A DNA stretch of 64,000 nucleotides from Trifolium pratense (taxonomy: Eukaryota; Streptophyta; Magnoliopsida; Fabales; Fabaceae), in NCBI RefSeq assembly GCF_020283565.1, contig NC_060065.1, positions 38,490,409 through 38,554,408 on the forward strand. The letters are read 5' to 3'. Below are positions 13,201-24,600 of the stretch, one piece after another; the first letter of the stretch is position 1, and the number at the start of each line of letters is the position of its first letter. The notes below the pieces were generated by a model. That model saw only the letters and a program-made list of their open reading frames with translations, was not told the DNA's origin and ran no database searches. The position numbers were made by a program, and so were the translations under genes.

Positions 13201-13534
13201 TATGTTGATGTTCAAAGAAGCAACCAATGACAACTTTACATATGCAGGTTATCAGCTAATTTGGTTCGACTTATTGCTAATGGAGTTCAAGTGTGAGTTG
13301 GATAAGCCTTTGAAATTGCAAATTGACAACGGGTATGCAATTAATCCAGCAAAAAATTCAGTGGCACAAGGAAGGTCTAAGCACATTGAAACAAATTTTC
13401 ACTTTATTAGAGAACAGTTATGAGTGTGAAGATACATATGGTGTACTTTCCTACTCAAGCTCAACTTGCTAATGGTTTTACCGAGGCATTGAAGCTAGAC
13501 AGATTTAAAGTCCTAAGATAGAAATTAAGCATAG
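13201..13534 (+). pseudogene. Ty1/copia RNase H remnant
   Basis: The frame to 13423 shows the C-terminal part of a copia RNase H: LKLQIDNGYAINPAKN and GRSKHIETNFHFIREQ. After a stop at 13423 the family sequence continues in another frame (FPTQAQLANGFTEALK). It is a decayed, frameshifted 3' end of a copia polyprotein. Confidence 0.75.
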
Positions 13535-13880
13535 TGTTAGTGTCTTTGGAGGTTATGGATTAGGGAGGTGTCTTGTGTAACCAATCCATAACAACCATGT
13601 TTTTAGTTAGTTAAGTGTTTAGTGTCAATTATTTAGCTAGCAAATTCTACCTCTATAAATAAGGGTTGTAGTTTATTTTACTTCATAACTAATGAATGAG
13701 TGATTAACGCAATATTCATCGGAATGCTTAGTCACTTTCCAATCCACTTATACATATTGTATGGGGTGTGCACGCAAGAAAACCGTCTCAAAATTCGACT
13801 TCTAGGAGGCATTTCACGTCAAATTCCGTCTTCTATCTCTTTCATTCTATTTCATTGTTTGTGTTAGATTGTTTAGTGTA
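13535..13880 (+). repeat. Probable copia 3' LTR remnant
   Basis: It starts TGTTAG just after the copia polyprotein end, where a 3' LTR is expected, and has a TATA box (CTCTATAAAT) near 13653. The right boundary is uncertain. Confidence 0.45.
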
Positions 13881-14093
13881 CAAGAAAGTATCGCACCTAG
13901 GTTGAGCCTAAAACAGTGACGGTGCATTGCGTTCATCTTGCGCCTTTTTCGCGCAGTACCATTGTTGCACCTATGCTGCACCAACAATCCCAAGATTCTA
14001 GAATACTAATTTCCTTATATTACCAAAGGACCCCAAAATATTTTAAATGAAATATTACCCAACTTACCCTTCAACTTATCATAATTTACTTAT

Positions 14094-14268
14094 GGAAAAT
14101 GCTAAACAGTGCCCCGGGGGCACTGTTTAAGAAACCAATTATAGTAATATCATATTAAAGTTTGTGCAGTTAATGTCTCGAAAGTCTAAAAAGTATTATT
14201 TTCAATTTTAAAATTTCCTTTTTTAGTTTCTTTAACCAGTGCCCTGGGGGCACCCGTTAGCATGACCC
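14094..14268. mobile_element. MULE-type MITE (175 bp)
   Basis: The ends are inverted repeats (ATGCTAAACAGTGCCC at the left; ATGCTAACGGGTGCCC on the complement of the right). A perfect 9-bp target duplication TTTACTTAT lies at 14085-14093 and 14269-14277. Nine-base duplications are typical of Mutator-like transposition. Confidence 0.85.
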
Positions 14269-14277
14269 TTTACTTAT

Positions 14278-15856
14278 TTTACCCTAAAATATTGCTTTAG
14301 ATTCTCACAACTTTTTTGTTTTTTTAGTAACATGTCTATTTTTCATAATTTATATTGCGGCTCATCTAAAGCAATTGATTTAAATATTTAATCATAAAAT
14401 TGAGAATCTTCTTTGGCTTACCAGAATCAGTCAATTACAATTTCGAGGTAGAATTAATGGTACTGTTCAATATACAATTTGTGTTACATATCCCCTAACA
14501 AATTGGGCAAGTGCTTCTGCATGAATAAGTTCATGAAATGTGGGAGGGAACTTTGTTTATTGATTAAAGTTGCGATATTTTTGCATCGTGTCTCTTTCAA
14601 AACAAATGAATATTCCTTAATCTGATTTATCTTATCTTATTTATATTAATTCTTTTATAATTACTTAGCTTGAAAGTTAGAAAATGTCAGAAAAATAATC
14701 AAGTTGAGCAATGACCAATGATGCTTTGCTTGCTTATAGAGAATGTGAGAGCCTGAGAAAGCATGGATTTATCTTTTCTGCAAATTATGAATATTATACC
14801 GGTAAGTCAATAACCATTTGGTTTGACCAAACTAACATGCTTTTTTTTTTTTTTAATTTTTGGTGTATATTAGAGAACCATTTAAAAAGAATTGAGTTTT
14901 TTTTCTTGGTGAATAAAAAGAATTGAGTTTAAATAGTACTATATATTATATAATTCTTAATAAGACATGTTGACATCATTTTAGATTACAAACTCAATTT
15001 AAAGAGAATTAGGAAAATACTTTGGTTGTTAAATTGTTATTGTAGGGGTTTTGACCCAAATTTTTAATGAACATCACTCAAAGGCGCATGTTAGGAAGCC
15101 GCATCACTAGCACACATTATCAAATCTGCTCAACGTTCCATCACCACATGATTAAGATCACATGACGATCTTCAAATTGCGTCAAAAATCCCCCAATTGA
15201 ATTTTTACTCAATTCTCATACATCCACAAGAGAAATTACACAAATTATACTCTAAAATATCATTTCACTTACCTTACTCAGAGATTAGAATTGAGTGTTA
15301 ACGTGTTTGCATGTACAACACTCCCACCATTGATCTCAAGTCTCAACCATCATTCTTTGTCGCACTTCATCAACTCTCACTGTCAACCTCGGATGACAAA
15401 TGTATGTGTATGTGTCCATATAAGGTTTTAAATTATGATTGTGATCCCGTAACAAATTGTTGTTATAAGACCTAAATCACGACCCCATATATGTTGTGGT
15501 CTAGATCACAATAACATAAATAAAATTAATTGGTACAATGTTAGTTATGGATGAATAGCTTGTAACAGGGGAGACTACCTCAGCACGTTTTAGAGTTTTT
15601 GGTATTGTCAACTACCTTACATTAATTGACTATTCATTCTGTTACTCTTTTCTCCCAAAAATTATTGTTAGTTAAGCCTCTTATAAATTCTTAAGCATTT
15701 GCAAGTTGTCCCACCTTTGCATGTGTACCCATGTTAAATGCTACTACAACATTAAAAATAGTAGCCATTAATTAGTTTAAAGTATATATGTTTGAAGTAA
15801 CCAATTAGAAGAAAGAAATTAAAGGGAGCACATGGGATGGGAGAAATTAAAGTATA

Positions 15857-15859
<3 letters not shown>
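14278..15859. other. Intergenic, nothing recognised
   Basis: AT-rich sequence with no convincing coding region, RNA gene or repeat boundary. Confidence 0.5.

Positions 15860-15939
<80 letters not shown>
15860..15939. repeat. (AT)n microsatellite, about 40 units
   Basis: Uninterrupted AT repeat of about 80 bp directly abutting a MITE. It creates meaningless Tyr-Ile frames on both strands. Confidence 0.97.
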
Positions 15940-15940
<1 letters not shown>

Positions 15941-16240
15941 TCCCTTCGTCCCAAATTATAAAGGAAAATAAAAAAATCACACTTATTAAGAAAAAGTAAA
16001 ATATGAGAATTTGAAGTATGTTTTTGTGGGTTTTCCTTGGAATAAGTTGCATAGGAAGATGTAAAAACAATTTTTATTGGTTGTTGTTTATTGAGAAAAT
16101 GAGTGAGAGAAGAAATTAAATGCAATTTGCATTTAATTTTATGAAAATAAGGAAAAAACATTCTTGAAAATGATTTTTTCTCTTATAATTTGGGACAAAA
16201 AAAATGGATTTTTTTCCCTTATAATTTGGGACAGAGGGAG
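15940..16240. mobile_element. Stowaway-type MITE (301 bp)
   Basis: The ends are CTCCCTTCGTCCCAAATTAT and its inverse ATAATTTGGGACAGAGGGAG. TA flanks the element on both sides (15938-15939 and 16241-16242). This is the classic Stowaway (Tc1/mariner-derived) terminal sequence and target. The left TA is the last unit of the AT microsatellite. Confidence 0.93.
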
Positions 16241-16461
16241 TATGTACTTATCCTATGTTACTTATCCTATGTTGGATGTTATAACTGATTTTACTGCGTA
16301 TCAATGTCTAAAATTATTAGAAAGTAAAAGTTCACGACTCTCATTGTCTTTATGGTTAAAAGTTAAAACAATAAAATCATTGCCGTCAATTTTATACGAA
16401 TTATATCTTTACTTTCCATTGTTTTTATCAAATTGATATCAATTAAATCATTATCTCAATA

Positions 16462-16640
16462 ACCCACTTGAATTGGTCTAGTGATGTGGCTTGAGATCTT
16501 GGAATTTGCTTATCTCAAGGTCTCATGTTTCATTCCCCTTTATGTCAATTTTGGTGGACTAATTCATATAAAATAAAAAAACTCTTTAAACGAGACTCTT
16601 GCAAGTGAACAGCGAGATTAATCCTCTCGAATTACTGAAT
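16462..16640 (+). repeat. SINE, plus orientation
   Basis: A tRNA-like promoter is visible: an A-box-like TGGTCTAGTGATGTGGC near 16476 and a B-box-like GGTCTCATGTTTCATTCC near 16518. Its tail resembles other SINE tails in the window. The exact 3' end is unclear. Confidence 0.55.
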
Positions 16641-17775
16641 CCTTGCGCTGAATACCAAATTTTTCAGAAAAAAAGTCATGATCTCAATTATAAAAATAAA
16701 TATGATCATTAACTTATATTTTCAAACAAAAATATATTTCATCATTGAAATTTTAAATATCGGTCATAATAGACTAATTGCAAAGATGGTCATATCAAAA
16801 TTGAAAAAATATATAATATAATATAAACTATTAGTAATGAAATACTGCATAAGCACATGACAAATGAATTGAAGTTCACTCAAAACATCCACACAACTCC
16901 AAAATATATTGAAAAGGGTATAGTATCATATTCACTCAAAGCCAAAAAGTTAGAGAATACGATAAAGATAAAATAACAACTTCATAAACAAAGCAAGGGG
17001 AAGGAAAATGAGTTTGTTGAAGATGGTCCCTACACACTCTTCAGCAAGTATCCCACACAGGCTGTTAAAGGGAACCAAATAATGCAAAGTCCTTATGGGT
17101 CACATGGTCTCTCTACAAAGTAAACTGACATCACACATGCCCTTGCTTCCCATTTGCACATGCACATGCACATGCTTACTGTTCCCTATCACTCCCACCA
17201 CTTAAACGGATTTGGATTCGCTGCCGTAGAAAAATTATTATGTGTTTATATGCAGAAAATAATCTCGATTGTTAATTTGAAATCAGACAGCTAAAACAAG
17301 TTTTAAATGATCTCAGTCGCTACTTTGAAATTGGACAGTTGAGATTGTAAATCGTGTGATCTCAATCGTAAATTTGAGATCAAATGATTAAGGTTATACA
17401 GAACAAAATCAACTTTAAATGATCTCACGTAATTAAAATCGGAAACTATGTGATGAAGTTACTGCACCAAATTCGTTTCCTTAATAACACCATCCTAAAC
17501 CTTTTAGGTCTCACAAATAACAATCATATTTTCATTTTTGAACTATGCAAATGAAAAAGCTTTAGCACACTCAAACTTAACATTGAAAATTCTCACAACA
17601 TCTCACAAATCAGAAAGGAAAAAAAAAACTTTCAGACCTATCTAATATTATACACAACAATTAAGTTCAAAGTAAACTATAGTTAGCACATTAATTATAT
17701 TACATATGCTCTTAAGCATACATAATAATAACTTTGAATTTATGTCTTGAGCTCTTGTAGGGTCAATTAATCTTC
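16641..17775. other. Intergenic, 3' flank of the TAG gene
   Basis: AT-rich sequence downstream of the minus-strand glycosylase gene. No gene or clear repeat was recognised. The short CA-rich run around 17156-17175 is a small microsatellite. Confidence 0.5.
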
Positions 17776-20354
17776 TTAAATAGGTGCCATTAAGGTGCAT
17801 TGCAAGTGCCTGTGGCAAGTGATTAAGTGGTCATTTGTTAGGCCAGCTGCCTGCATAAATGAATGAACAACTGTTGGACCAACAAACCTAAAACCTCTCC
17901 TAATCATGTCTTTGCTTATGGTCTCTGATTTTGATGTCTTCACAGGAATCTTGTGGCCAAATTTGTATTGAGTTGAGATTGGTTTATGATTCACAAATCC
18001 CCAAATGTACTTGTCAAATGAACCAAAGCTTTTCTTTACCTGTTTAGCACAATTTTAAAGTAAATATTAAAACTTTGCTTTTATACATTAACCTATAAAA
18101 ACCGCTTATTTCCATAATCTCTTCAGGATAGTTTATAAAAGCAGCTTATTGCTAATATGAAATCAGTTCAACTTTATTTTATCATTTATTATAGAAATAA
18201 CTTATAGATAAACAACGCCTTTATATGTTGAGGACGCGAGTTCTACCCCTGCTGACCCCAACTTCGGATTAAAAAAAAAAAACTTATAGATAAACACTTA
18301 TATGATAAACGTTTATAGCATATATACGCAATTTGCGAAATTTAGCTGCTTATTTATTGGGATAGGACCCTTGTGTTAAAATCAATTATGTTAAAAACAA
18401 AAGTAACTGATTTTTTGTTATGTTGTGATAAAATTGATAAGGTTTAAAATTTAGCAATGACCAATCAAGTCATGTGGGCCAGAAGCTAAAACTTATAACT
18501 TATTGGAACTTACTTGTTTGCAGCTTTTTTTTGTCAATGAGTGAATTATAAAAGAAAAAAACAATGAGAAGTGCAAAAAAACAATTAACTATTCTGTTCT
18601 TTTCTACTAGAATATCTCTCAAACTATTGCTTTGGAGGACATGATATGAAAAGAATGATGAAAAGGGAACATTTTTTTTACCTGTAAAATTTGGTTAGCA
18701 TTATCAACAACTCCTCTAACTTTGCTTATTTCAATGCCATATTCTGAACTAATAGATATCATTTTCTTATCAGTCAAGTTTGCCACAATTTCTGCATCAA
18801 ATTCTGAAAATGCAGCCCTGTACATAAATTTTAAATTAGTACTTGTTTCAAACAAATAATACTCCATCTTTGTAGATTCATTGAATAACCGATATATATC
18901 TGTATATGAAGACTTTTAGTATAATCAAACCTGAAATCTAGGCGTTTTTTCAAGGTTGAGGTCCAATCAGATCCAACTTGAGCACCACTTAAAATTAGAA
19001 GTTCAAACAACATCCTGAATATGGACAACAACATATATATAGATATATTTTGTCAGTCTAAATTCACCATCTGTCTCAGCAAATTCATGTCTATTGCAAC
19101 TAGTTTATGTGTGTTTGTGAAGAGTGACACTTCAGATTGAAGGTGTGTTTTGGTGTCTGACACAACAAATGTTAGTGTCCAACACTGTCACATGTAATTA
19201 TTCAATTTTCCTAATTTATTATCGATGTCAATATGTCAATCTCTCTGCATCATTTGTCTCGGCAAATACATGTTTTCTGCAATTAATTTATGTGTGTGTT
19301 TGTAGAGTTCTTAAACTAAAAATTGAAGACGTGTTTGATATATGACATGTATTAGTGTGTGACACGTTACTTCATATTGAAGTGTGTGTTCAATATCTAA
19401 CATAGCATCGGTGTCTAACATCGACATGACACTGGTACATGTAATTAAGTTAAACTATATATATTTTTAAAATTATTACCGGTGTCTCAGTGATTCATAA
19501 GTGTGAGAGAGAGAGAGAATTAGGGGCTTACTTGTCATCATGAACCGGAACTCCCCATTCTTCATCATGATAAGCAATATAGATAGGATCTATTCATCAA
19601 AAGAGACATTTATATTAACACAACTAATCATATATGTGTTACTTTGGAAGTATAATCATGATTAAAATCAAACATTTTAAATGATTCGACGATAACAATT
19701 GTTCAACGGCGTAAAAAAATCTTTACCTGAATTGGCTGTGATAAAGCTGCATCTCTTCTCCTCTTCATTAGTAACCTTTGAATCCAAAACATTGGAAGGA
19801 TCAATAGGAAAAACTCTTTCAAATTTAGCAGACTTTGATCTTCCATAATGAGCAATCTTCATTTTCCTTTGTGCCTGTTGAAGTGCCATTTGTTCCCTTC
19901 TCCCTGCAGCTATGGTTCCTGGTGAGTCAGTGATCAAAGAGGAAGAATAACTCAATGAAGTTTCAATACCAAAAGACCCTTCTTTAAAACTCTTTGATTT
20001 TTTCCTGTCTAAACTTGGAGTTTTCATTATGTTTTTAGGAATCACAAGCTTTTCACAGCTTAAATTCATTCCATTATTATCATTTCCTCTCTTTATAGCT
20101 AATGGTCTAGTAGGTGATTTTGGTTTAGGAGAAATTGGTGGTGTCAATGAAGTAGTAGTATAAGTAGTAGTAGAAGTCTTGTTTGGAAGTGGAAGTGGTG
20201 AAAGTGATTTTGGTGTTAATTTCTTAATTGAGTTTCTTCTTTCAAGATTTGGAACAACATGGTTACATGTTGGTTGAAGAACTGGCCTTCCATGATGAGA
20301 TGGTGTTGTGGAAGATTCTATGCCAACAGTTACTTTAGCTTTGGAGCTACACAT
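17776..20354 (-). CDS. DNA-3-methyladenine glycosylase I (TAG family)
   Basis: A base-excision-repair glycosylase of the HhH/TAG family, expected to excise alkylated adenines in the nucleus or organelles. Five exons join in frame: 19727-20354, 19532-19589, 18931-19014, 18682-18817 and 17776-18039, giving 389 aa. The first 200 residues are a basic Ser/Pro/Lys-rich extension typical of plant members. The catalytic core begins at RCSFITANSDP (Cys202) and contains AYHDEEWGVP (Tyr216, His217), LFELLILSG, RRGFRFVGPT and NDHLITC. Cys202, His217, His373 and Cys377 align with the four zinc ligands of bacterial Tag. The position of the bacterial Glu38 is Ser238 here. ATG at 20354 is the first in-frame start after a CT-rich leader. 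Introns hold only small repeat fragments. It stands alone, transcribed away from the metacaspase. Confidence 0.93.
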
Positions 20355-20510
20355 TTTTTGTTTTTGATTATGTTTAATTGAGAAGTGTGTGTGTGTGATT
20401 TAGAGGACTAATAATGTGATGGCAATGATAGAATGAAAAGAGAGAAGAGAGAGAGGAAATGTTGTTTGTGATGAGGGATTGGAGGGAGAGGGAAGAGAGG
20501 GATAGTAAGG

Positions 20511-20520
20511 TTTTATAAAA
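20511..20520 (-). promoter_or_regulatory. Candidate TATA box of the TAG glycosylase gene
   Basis: TTTTATAAAA lies about 157 bases upstream of the ATG on the minus strand. It is followed by a polypyrimidine leader (20400-20500) typical of a plant 5' UTR. Confidence 0.55.
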
Positions 20521-20712
20521 TGTGGGGAAGGTAGGGACAGGTAAGAAGGAAGTTGTAACATGGGAAGGTGGGGATCTGCCATACAACCTCTTGTGAAGGG
20601 CATTACTTTTTGCAAACTATACCACGAGGAGTGATTCTATAATTTTGGACACTTGGCAATGTATCAAAGGTGATGAATCTTATTAATTGTTAATTAATGT
20701 TATGTTACGACA

Positions 20713-20884
20713 TTTTTGTTTCAATCCTCTGGTGGTTCCACGAAGAAATAGACCCTAATAATTTAGAGATTGGCTGAAAGGCCAAGAGGTAAGTAAATTT
20801 TTTGTTTCAATCCTCTGGTGGTTTCACGGAGAAATAGACCCTAATAATTTAGAGATCGTCTGAAAGGCCAAAAGGTAAGTAAAG
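20713..20884. repeat. Tandem duplication, 2 x 86 bp
   Basis: Two adjacent copies with a handful of mismatches share GTTTCAATCCTCTGGTGG, AGAAATAGACCCTAATAATT and GGCCAA(G/A)AGGTAAGTAAA. It lies upstream of the TAG promoter. No function is evident. Confidence 0.9.
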
Positions 20885-21437
20885 TTTCATTCAAGCTAGG
20901 GTTCGAACATGAATACTCATAATCGATTCATTTTTCGCTAAAATTTATTAATCACTTGAGTTTAATCGCTCTGAATAAATAATGAATTTGACATTAGAAT
21001 TATTATGAGGTTTTAATTATTAGAGGAGAAATAGAATCAAGGAAGCTTGAAGGATGATTCGTTGGGTAAGATATTATATGATAATGCTACAAATCATGTT
21101 TTAATTTCTTGTATGTAACTTTTTATATTTTGATTATAGGGTAGATATGTGACTTGTGAAGGTATTTTTAGGTATTGGAGTAATGGATAAGAAAGGTTAA
21201 AGTGTAAGGAAAAAGATCAATCATTGGGTCCATTCCTTTTTATTATCTGTATGGAATCTCATTCTCTTTTTCTTTCTACCTATATTTATGTATGCATGAG
21301 AGTGTGCAAGCATATGGGGGTTAGAAATAGCACATGAAATCTTTTATGTGCACCATAACCATTACACATTATTGACCACTGACAACAAAGTATGGTGGTT
21401 TTTGGGATACAAATGGTGCGGTGACTTTAACTTAACT
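20885..21437. other. Intergenic, nothing recognised
   Basis: AT-rich sequence upstream of the TAG gene. No coding region or repeat boundary was identified. Confidence 0.45.
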
Positions 21438-21750
21438 TAAGTGTATGTTTGGTTTCAATTTTGGAGCAGATAGAATTGATTCTAGACATGTAGAATTGAT
21501 TCTGGCTTATTTGCTTTCTCAAAAGTAAAATTAATTCTGCCTCCAGAATTAATTCTACTTGAAGCTAGAAATCATAGCTTCTGATTTTAGAATTGATTTT
21601 TACACTCAAATTCTTTGTTCAACTCACTTTTGTATGAATATATTCAAACATAAATTAATTTTGTCAAACTCAATTCTATCAAAATCAATTCTGTCAAACT
21701 CAATTTTGTCAAAATCAATTCTATCAACAGCAGAACCAAACACATACTTA
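21438..21750. mobile_element. Candidate MITE (about 313 bp)
   Basis: The left end TTAAGTGTATGTTTGGTT mirrors the right end AACCAAACACATACTTA. Both arms carry repeated AATTGATTCT or AGAATTGATTTTG-like units in opposite orientation. The target duplication is ambiguous because the flanks are low-complexity TTA/TAA. Confidence 0.6.
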
Positions 21751-21957
21751 TACATATACATAGTTTGTAGTTGAATTTTTATTACATCATCCATCGGAAT
21801 CGAACTCAGATTCTTTTGAACAATTTATTATAGTGATAGTTCATTAATCACTTGAACTCAATACATTGATTATGTTACTCTTATCTTTATGACAACTCAC
21901 AAGTCTTCAAATGACTCGCTATTTATTTTTTTAGTGAATATGGTTCGACCTTAGTTA

Positions 21958-22330
21958 CATTTTAAAAAGTTTAATTAAATTAGTGCCACCATGTTTTCGT
22001 TAAAGTTATCGCGATTAAAAAAAAAAAAACTAAAAGCAAAAAGAGGATTAGAGCCAAAGGCATCTACCCTTAACTGCCTTTTGTAGTCTCCACTTCCTTG
22101 AAAATAAGAGAGCTTGAGATCATGTGAGACATTTTTTTGTAGTATTTCAATTAAACTTTTAGAAAAGATATTTTTCTCATTATTTTTTGTTCTTTCTTTG
22201 TTAAATCTGGTCCTTGAAAGCATAGTTTCATATGTTTTTATTTAAGTGGTCCTCCTTATTCATAATGAAAGGTATGATACTTTTTTTTTTTTGACGCAGA
22301 AAGGTATGATACTTGAGAGTTCTAATTAGT
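21958..22330. repeat. Dispersed repeat, copy A
   Basis: It shares long stretches with 24290-24600, including GTTAAAGTTATCGCGATT, GTAGTCTCCACTTCCTTGAA, AAAATAAGAGAGCTTGA and GTGGTCCTCCTTATTCATAA. A shorter related piece lies at 22440-22505. No protein-coding content is convincing. Confidence 0.75.
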
Positions 22331-22559
22331 AGATTCAATCCTATTGCAATTTTGTCAATTGCATTGCGGTTTCAAACCGAACCTAAATGCATGTTTGATT
22401 GTAATGACTTTGAAAAATGTATAGAGGATTACTATAATTTTAACATTTTTTTTTAAAGTTTAACTAAATCAGTGCCATCGTGATTTCCTTAAAATTATTG
22501 CGATTCAAAGATGGACTTTGATCATAAAGAGGTGTGTTAATAGCATATATGAAGAGATT

Positions 22560-24205
22560 GGGTTGGCAAGCAGGAGGGAGTGGGTGGAGGTGGCGACGAC
22601 ACTATTGGGATTTAAGAGGGGTTTTTCAAAAGATTAATTCTCTTAGCGGAGCAATCTCAATGAACGGATATTGATTAAATCATTAATCACAAATCAAAGA
22701 ATACAAAACCACAAGTTTATGTGTTTACCGAAGTGCAGAACCTTTGAAGTAGAGACTGTTTTTGATCTACTTAATCCACACGACCATAACTTCTCCAATG
22801 ACCAGTGCTAGCCAATTCCACCAGAGATTCTGAGAGAATAGGGTTTAGTGAGCTGCAGCTAGGTTTCACTTTGTGAATTAGGTTAAACCTTACAAAACTT
22901 CATCACAACGGTTCTATTTATAGAACCACTTGTGTGGTCATCAAGTCAAGCACTTAAATGCACCGTACTTTACGGTCGACCGTATTTCTCTATTTTCATA
23001 AATTAAATAATAAGTCATACTTAATTATTTAATTACTAATAAGTCATACTTATTATTTTATAAATAAGTCTTACTTATTTATTTCTCTCATCTATCTGTC
23101 ATTTGTGTGTGACCCTATAGGTTCTTGTAACGTTGACAATAATATTAAATCACATATTTAATATTATAAACAGTTAGCGGTATCTAGCAACACATCACTG
23201 CTACCCAAGTGACGAGAATGTCACGTGATTTGACGAAACCTTTCCGTGATAACGATCATGTGTATAATTACTCGTTTGCCCTTATATCTATATTGAACAC
23301 AAGACATAGATCATGTCACCCTTGTATGGTTCAATATTTTATTTCTTGATCCCAAAATATACTGAGCAACGAATAAGCTCAATATCTCATATTGACTTAG
23401 TTCGACGTGGCCACACATTTTATCAGTCATATTCCATCAAGAGGTCTACAAATATTGCTCCTGTCATGTAGGAGGGGCAAATTTCATCTAGGTCACTCAT
23501 GTCCCTCAACATGATTTGTGAAGTACCAATTAACCGACTTTATAGTCATCCTATTACGGACAATGTTTGAACGACAACTAAGCACTCTGCTCCACATCTA
23601 GCTAGGGTCCATATAGTGGTTTCAGGTCGAAGGGTGGTATACACCATTATCACTATGAGAATAACTTATGACACTTTTCATAACATATCATGTGATGAGG
23701 TCAGTCTACTTACATAATAGTATCTACGTTTTACTCTTATCTCATATCACAGTAAAGCTTGACTACAGATACTTTAAGAATAGTGTCCTTGTGTTTAATG
23801 AAGTCTCACTATTAAGTCACACTTAATGTTCCATTAAATAAACTAGCTATTCTAGGGACTTTATTAGTTTAAAACAAACATAATAAAGAAATGTCATATT
23901 ATATATAATAAATATATAAATCAAAGTCACGATACAAAAGAAGATTCTATCAAAATAGATTGGTTTTTAGGGCTTACTCCAAGAGACACCTCTTTGCTTG
24001 GGAGGAGGGTTTGGTCGTGGAATGCTGTCTTTTGTTGGTGAATGTTGTTTTATAGGTTAATATGGTTGATCGATGACAATTGAAATTTGAATCCTCCTAA
24101 TGGTTATACAGTTAGTAGGGTTTATCATTGGTTGACTTATCAGAATCTCATAGAATCAACGGCATGCAAGGAGATGATTTGAAACAAGTTGATCCCCATT
24201 AAAGT
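22560..24205 (+). pseudogene. LINE remnant split by a 1.3-kb insertion
   Basis: The left part (22560-22632) reads like the WRWRR motif region near the end of plant LINE reverse transcriptases. The right part (23941-24205) contains NPPNGYTVSRVYHWLT and KLIPIKVS in plus frames, like the zf-RVT region. Stops and frameshifts are present. The interruption is the LTR-like insert at 22633-23934. Confidence 0.45.
22633..23934 (-). mobile_element. Probable solo LTR (1.30 kb)
   Basis: The insert is flanked by CAAAAG at 22627-22632 and at 23935-23940. On the minus strand it looks like a long LTR. It has a TATA box (TCTATAAATAG at about 22916-22923 on the complement) two-thirds of the way along, followed by a leader-like region. 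No internal coding domain exists, so it would be a recombined solo LTR. The ends do not show the canonical TG...CA, so the boundary is provisional. Confidence 0.5.
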
Positions 24206-24600
24206 TTCAAACCGTGAGTAAATGCATGTTTGATTGCGATGATCTTAAAAACGTTACGGAGAGTTACCACAAATTTAACAAAAAAAAAAATACATTTTAA
24301 AAAGTTTAATTAAATCAGTGCCACCATAATTTCGTTAAAGTTATCGCGATTCAAAATATATATACATTAAATCTAAAAAGGGGATTAGAGCCAAATACAT
24401 CTACCCTTAATAGTTATAATAGCCTTGTAGTCTCCACTTCCTTGAAAATAAGAGAGCTTGATATCATGTGAGACATTTTTTGTAGTATTTCAATGAACCT
24501 TTTAGAAAAATATGATCCTTGAAAGCATAGTTTCATATGTTTTTATTTAGTGGTCCTCCTTATTCATAATGAAAGATATGATCTTGAGAGTTGAGATAAA
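24206..24600. repeat. Dispersed repeat, copy B
   Basis: The segment 24290-24600 is the partner of copy A. Its first part (24212-24280, AAATGCATGTTTGATTG) matches 22387-22446. The two copies bracket the LINE remnant and its insertion. Confidence 0.7.

Noticed and set aside
15847..16161. Reading frames of about 100 and 70 residues on the minus strand
   Set aside because: They are Tyr-Ile translations of the AT microsatellite plus MITE sequence.
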